From assembly GCA_017635595.1 (NCBI GenBank), contig JAGBLF010000008.1, positions 1 to 35,342 on the forward strand: a stretch of 35,342 nucleotides of DNA, read 5' to 3'. The DNA comes from Alphaproteobacteria bacterium. Its GTDB lineage: Bacteria; Pseudomonadota; Alphaproteobacteria; RF32; CAG-239. Positions 31,982 to 35,342 of this stretch are shown here, in pieces. The position numbers and the translations under genes are program-made. Positions within the stretch are counted from its first letter, which is position 1; each line of letters starts with the position of its first letter. The notes under the pieces were generated by a model. The model had not been told where the DNA came from and made no database searches. It saw nothing but the letters and a program-made list of their open reading frames with translations.

Positions 31982-33184
31982 CTACCAATCCTCTTCCTCA
32001 TCTTCTTCAATCAGGCGAGCGATTTCTTCGCCTTGCGTATAAGTACCGATGAGCAAACCGCCGCTGACCATAAATACAAACGGGCGGTCGGCATTGAACA
32101 CTTTAGGCGGTAATTCTCCGAACTCCTGATCTTTTGTTTCATCTTCATCATCTTCCGGCACCGGCAGTGCCTCTGTTCCCGTTTCATCCACGCGCAAACC
32201 GGTCATCGCGACAATCTTTTGTATTGTATGCGGCTCAGAGCTCATTTTATCATAGTCTTTATTTTGCGGATCAAAGACTTTTGCAACATGGAATTTACCG
32301 AAAATATTCCGTAAATCAAGGACACCGCTATTAATTTCAAAACGCGGAATATAGATTTTCACGTCTGCTTTTTCATAATCCAATTTCAAATCATCGCTTT
32401 GCAAATCATGCATAAACTTTTTAAAGCGCACTGTCCGACGCGGTAAAAAGATTTCAATAAAATCGTTGCCTTGAAACCATAAACGAATCGCTTGCATTTT
32501 ATCATCTTCATAATAGTCGGCAAAACGACGGGCATACATGGTATTAACTTTTACCGGTTTTTGCTTGCCGTATGAATAAAAATTCCGACTTTTTGTTTTG
32601 TGCCAGTCAAATTCATCGGCCCATTTATCTTTAAATGATGTGATATTGTAATAATAAACACTTTTTTTGTCGGTCCATTCCGACTTTAACATACCGGATA
32701 TTTCGCCTTTAGTACTCGTATTCATCCATTTATTGATATAGTCGGTCTTCAAAGGCAATGCTCTGATATCGGCAAACTTACCGACAACTTTTTTATATTC
32801 GTTGTTAAAGTCCTCACCCCACATGGTAATATTGACAACAGCCCCTTTTGAATATGTTTGCAGGGCTTTTAAAGTCATATCAGCGATAGCATCCGTCGGC
32901 ACATTAACCGAATCCGTTAAAATATACTTTCTGAGCTCATCCAGGCTTTGACCGTCACAGCCCTGAGCAAGTATCACCGCAGCCGTATAAGCGGAAACGG
33001 GGGAAATGATAAAATTGCTTTCGTTCAGCCGAGCTTCATTTTTCAGCAATGCCACTGCAAAATTCAAATCTGCCTCATCAGCCGTCCACTTTATCCGATA
33101 CGGTGCCGCATCGGTTTGAGCGGAAAATAAAAAAGTCAATGCACTGATTAAAATTGCAAAAAAGTTTTTCATTTCACCCCGCAT
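31982..33184 (-). CDS. Exported serpin-family protein
   Basis: Serpins are usually suicide inhibitors of serine or cysteine proteases. An N-terminal signal is present (hydrophobic core 9-20, ending near TDA at 26), so the protein is periplasmic or secreted. Family landmarks are NFIISPVSAYTAAVILAQG (57-75), WMNTSTKGEISGML (153-166, the W-x-x-x-x-T-x-G-x-I motif), YYNITSFKDKWADEFDW (178-194), IPRFEIN (279-285), the hinge ETGTEALPVP (334-343) and NADRPFVFMV (364-373). The reactive loop (about 335-362) is highly acidic and has prolines where inhibitors carry small Ala residues, so inhibition is doubtful. Two starts are possible (33184, or the in-frame ATG at 33172 giving MKNFFAILIS). It is inserted between rsfS and rlmH, behind the rsfS terminator, and is followed closely by rlmH. 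Confidence 0.85.
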   Translation of the reverse strand: MRGEMKNFFAILISALTFLFSAQTDAAPYRIKWTADEADLNFAVALLKNEARLNESNFIISPVSAYTAAVILAQGCDGQSLDELRKYILTDSVNVPTDAIADMTLKALQTYSKGAVVNITMWGEDFNNEYKKVVGKFADIRALPLKTDYINKWMNTSTKGEISGMLKSEWTDKKSVYYYNITSFKDKWADEFDWHKTKSRNFYSYGKQKPVKVNTMYARRFADYYEDDKMQAIRLWFQGNDFIEIFLPRRTVRFKKFMHDLQSDDLKLDYEKADVKIYIPRFEINSGVLDLRNIFGKFHVAKVFDPQNKDYDKMSSEPHTIQKIVAMTGLRVDETGTEALPVPEDDEDETKDQEFGELPPKVFNADRPFVFMVSGGLLIGTYTQGEEIARLIEEDEEEDW

Positions 33185-33241
33185 ATTTATTGTTATGTCC
33201 TAAATTCGTCTTAGCACATTTATAATAAAATTTGCAACAAA

Positions 33242-33271
33242 AAAGCAGTAAAGGCGCTTTAACGCCTTTAC
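33242..33271 (-). terminator. Terminator after rsfS
   Basis: GTAAAGGCG (33248-33256) and CGCCTTTAC (33263-33271) form a nine-base stem with a six-base loop. On the minus strand it is followed after TGC by a run of six T. It separates rsfS from the serpin gene. Confidence 0.85.
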
Positions 33272-33338
33272 CCTAAATACAAATTATCCTGTTTTAATTT
33301 ACTTGAGATGCCGAAATCCCGGCCGGTATCTCAAAAAT

Positions 33339-33692
33339 CTATTCTTTGCGCAAATTGGCGGCCGATTGCCACATTTTTTCCAAGTTATAAAAATCACGCA
33401 CTTCCGGGCGGAAGATATGAACAATCACATCAAAAGCATCGATTAACACCCAATCGGCTTTCGTTTCGCCTTCGGAGGTACTGCGACAACCGGCAGCTTT
33501 CAAATTCTCTTCGATTTTTTGGGCAATAGAGGCTACATGGCGGTTTGAATTACCGCTGGCAACAACCATATAACTGGCAATAGATGTTTTGCCGGCCAAG
33601 TCAATAACCACAACATCCTCGGCTTTCATATCATCAAGCGAATCGGTAATTATTTTTAAGATTTTATTATCTGTTTGCTTTTCTTCAGCCAC
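33339..33692 (-). CDS. rsfS: Ribosome silencing factor RsfS
   Basis: RsfS (iojap family) binds L14 and blocks subunit joining under starvation. From the GTG at 33692 the protein has 117 residues. The core DVVVIDLAGKTSIASYMVVA, the segment ADWVLIDAFDVIVHIF and the C-terminal RDFYNLEKMW are diagnostic. The GTG was chosen because AAAGGAG sits eight bases upstream; a longer reading frame begins inside the end of obgE and lacks such a site. It follows obgE by 14 bases and ends at a terminator, completing the rplU-rpmA-obgE-rsfS cluster. Confidence 0.95.
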   Translation of the reverse strand: MAEEKQTDNKILKIITDSLDDMKAEDVVVIDLAGKTSIASYMVVASGNSNRHVASIAQKIEENLKAAGCRSTSEGETKADWVLIDAFDVIVHIFRPEVRDFYNLEKMWQSAANLRKE

Positions 33693-33706
33693 TTTATGTT
33701 CTCCTT

Positions 33707-34812
<1,106 letters not shown>

Positions 34813-34832
34813 AAACGAGTTTTTGTTAAAAC

Positions 34833-35087
34833 TTACTCGCTGACAACGGAAACATAAACTTTGCTGTCGGCTTTGGTTTTAAATTCAACTTTACCTTCAG
34901 AAGTAGCAAAAATCGTGTGATCTTTACCCAAGCCTACATTTTGTCCCGGATGGTACTTTGTACCGCGTTGACGAATGATAATGTTGCCAGGGATAACAGC
35001 TTCACCGCCGAATTTTTTAACACCTAAACGACGACCTTCAGAGTCACGACCGTTATTGGAGCTACCACCAGATTTCTTATGTGCCAT
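34833..35087 (-). CDS. rpmA: 50S ribosomal protein L27
   Basis: L27 sits near the peptidyl transferase centre. The 84-residue protein begins [20 protein letters not shown], followed by [11 protein letters not shown] and [11 protein letters not shown], which are diagnostic. There is no N-terminal propeptide of the kind cleaved in Firmicutes. It lies 15 bases after rplU, with GGGAGAAAG before the ATG. Confidence 0.98.
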   Translation of the reverse strand: MAHKKSGGSSNNGRDSEGRRLGVKKFGGEAVIPGNIIIRQRGTKYHPGQNVGLGKDHTIFATSEGKVEFKTKADSKVYVSVVSE

Positions 35088-35102
35088 AACGCTTTCTCCC
35101 TA

Positions 35103-35342
35103 TTACTTACTTAAAATATCCGTAATCTTAACGATTGTGATATTTTGTCTGTGACCATTTTTACGACGATAGTTTTGTCTTCTCTTTTTCTTGAAAACAA
35201 TAACTTTCGCATCTTTTGCCTGTTTTACAACCAAAGCCTTAACGCTTGCACCGGACACTAACGGTGTACCGAATGTGCTGTCTAAAGCGAGCACTTCGTT
35301 GAAAACAACTTCTTTTCCTTCTTCACCGGCGATTTTTTCAAT
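35103..35342 (-). CDS. rplU: 50S ribosomal protein L21 (5' end outside window)
   Basis: The C-terminal 79 residues are visible. The reading frame stays open to the window edge, starting [20 protein letters not shown], and ends [25 protein letters not shown] is the conserved basic rRNA-binding region. L21 binds 23S rRNA domain I with L20. The start and about 25 residues lie beyond the window. It is first of the rplU-rpmA-obgE-rsfS cluster. Confidence 0.96.
   Translation of the reverse strand: MEKIAGEEGKEVVFNEVLALDSTFGTPLVSGASVKALVVKQAKDAKVIVFKKKRRQNYRRKNGHRQNITIVKITDILSK

Overview
The window looks like a stretch of chromosome from an AT-rich, probably host-associated, uncultured alphaproteobacterium. 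The evidence is the alphaproteobacterial-style lptF/lptD/surA/rsmA run, a GAF-containing nitrogen-type PTS enzyme I, ParE, and a rodZ-hisS-prfA block. A prepilin with the core GRSMIEMLGVLAIIGVLSVG resembles families I associate with gut-dwelling Alphaproteobacteria of reduced GC. That placement is inference. There are no tRNA or rRNA genes, insertion sequences, CRISPR arrays or prophage genes that I can see, and no gene-free stretch exceeds 300 bases.

Layout. Positions 1-1060 hold a prepilin-like gene with a palindromic repeat in its 5' part; a second copy of one repeat arm sits at the window start. Positions 1061-5150 hold a sodium:neurotransmitter-type symporter (-), adenine phosphoribosyltransferase (+) and an unusually long glycogen synthase (-). 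Next are grpE (+) and an envelope/ribosome operon on the + strand: lptF, lptD, surA, rsmA (5305-11441). From 11438 to 16932 the minus strand carries an MFS transporter, a DUF805 protein, tsf, rpsB with a structured leader, and an unrecognised 513-residue exported protein. parE and two small membrane proteins follow on + (17092-19838). The minus-strand block prfA, hisS, rodZ, ptsP runs from 19911 to 25342. A small cupin and a tandem pair of exported HExxH proteins, the second frameshifted, lie on + (25433-28208), then an ApaG-like protein. A lipoprotein and hslO (-), recX (+), and a long minus-strand group (nucleoside deaminase, rlmH, exported serpin, rsfS, obgE, rpmA, rplU) close the window.

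How it works together. Most genes are housekeeping: translation (rplU, rpmA, rpsB, tsf, prfA, hisS, rsfS, rlmH, rsmA, obgE), chaperones (grpE, hslO, surA), LPS export (lptF, lptD), chromosome partition (parE) and cell shape (rodZ). The accessory signal is in exported proteins: the prepilin, the tandem HExxH proteins, the serpin, the lipoprotein and the 513-residue protein. Strong intrinsic terminators separate most convergent or successive units. The points most worth a second look are the palindromic repeat inside the prepilin reading frame, the frameshifted HExxH paralogue with its TGATG junction, and the serpin with an acidic, proline-containing reactive loop.
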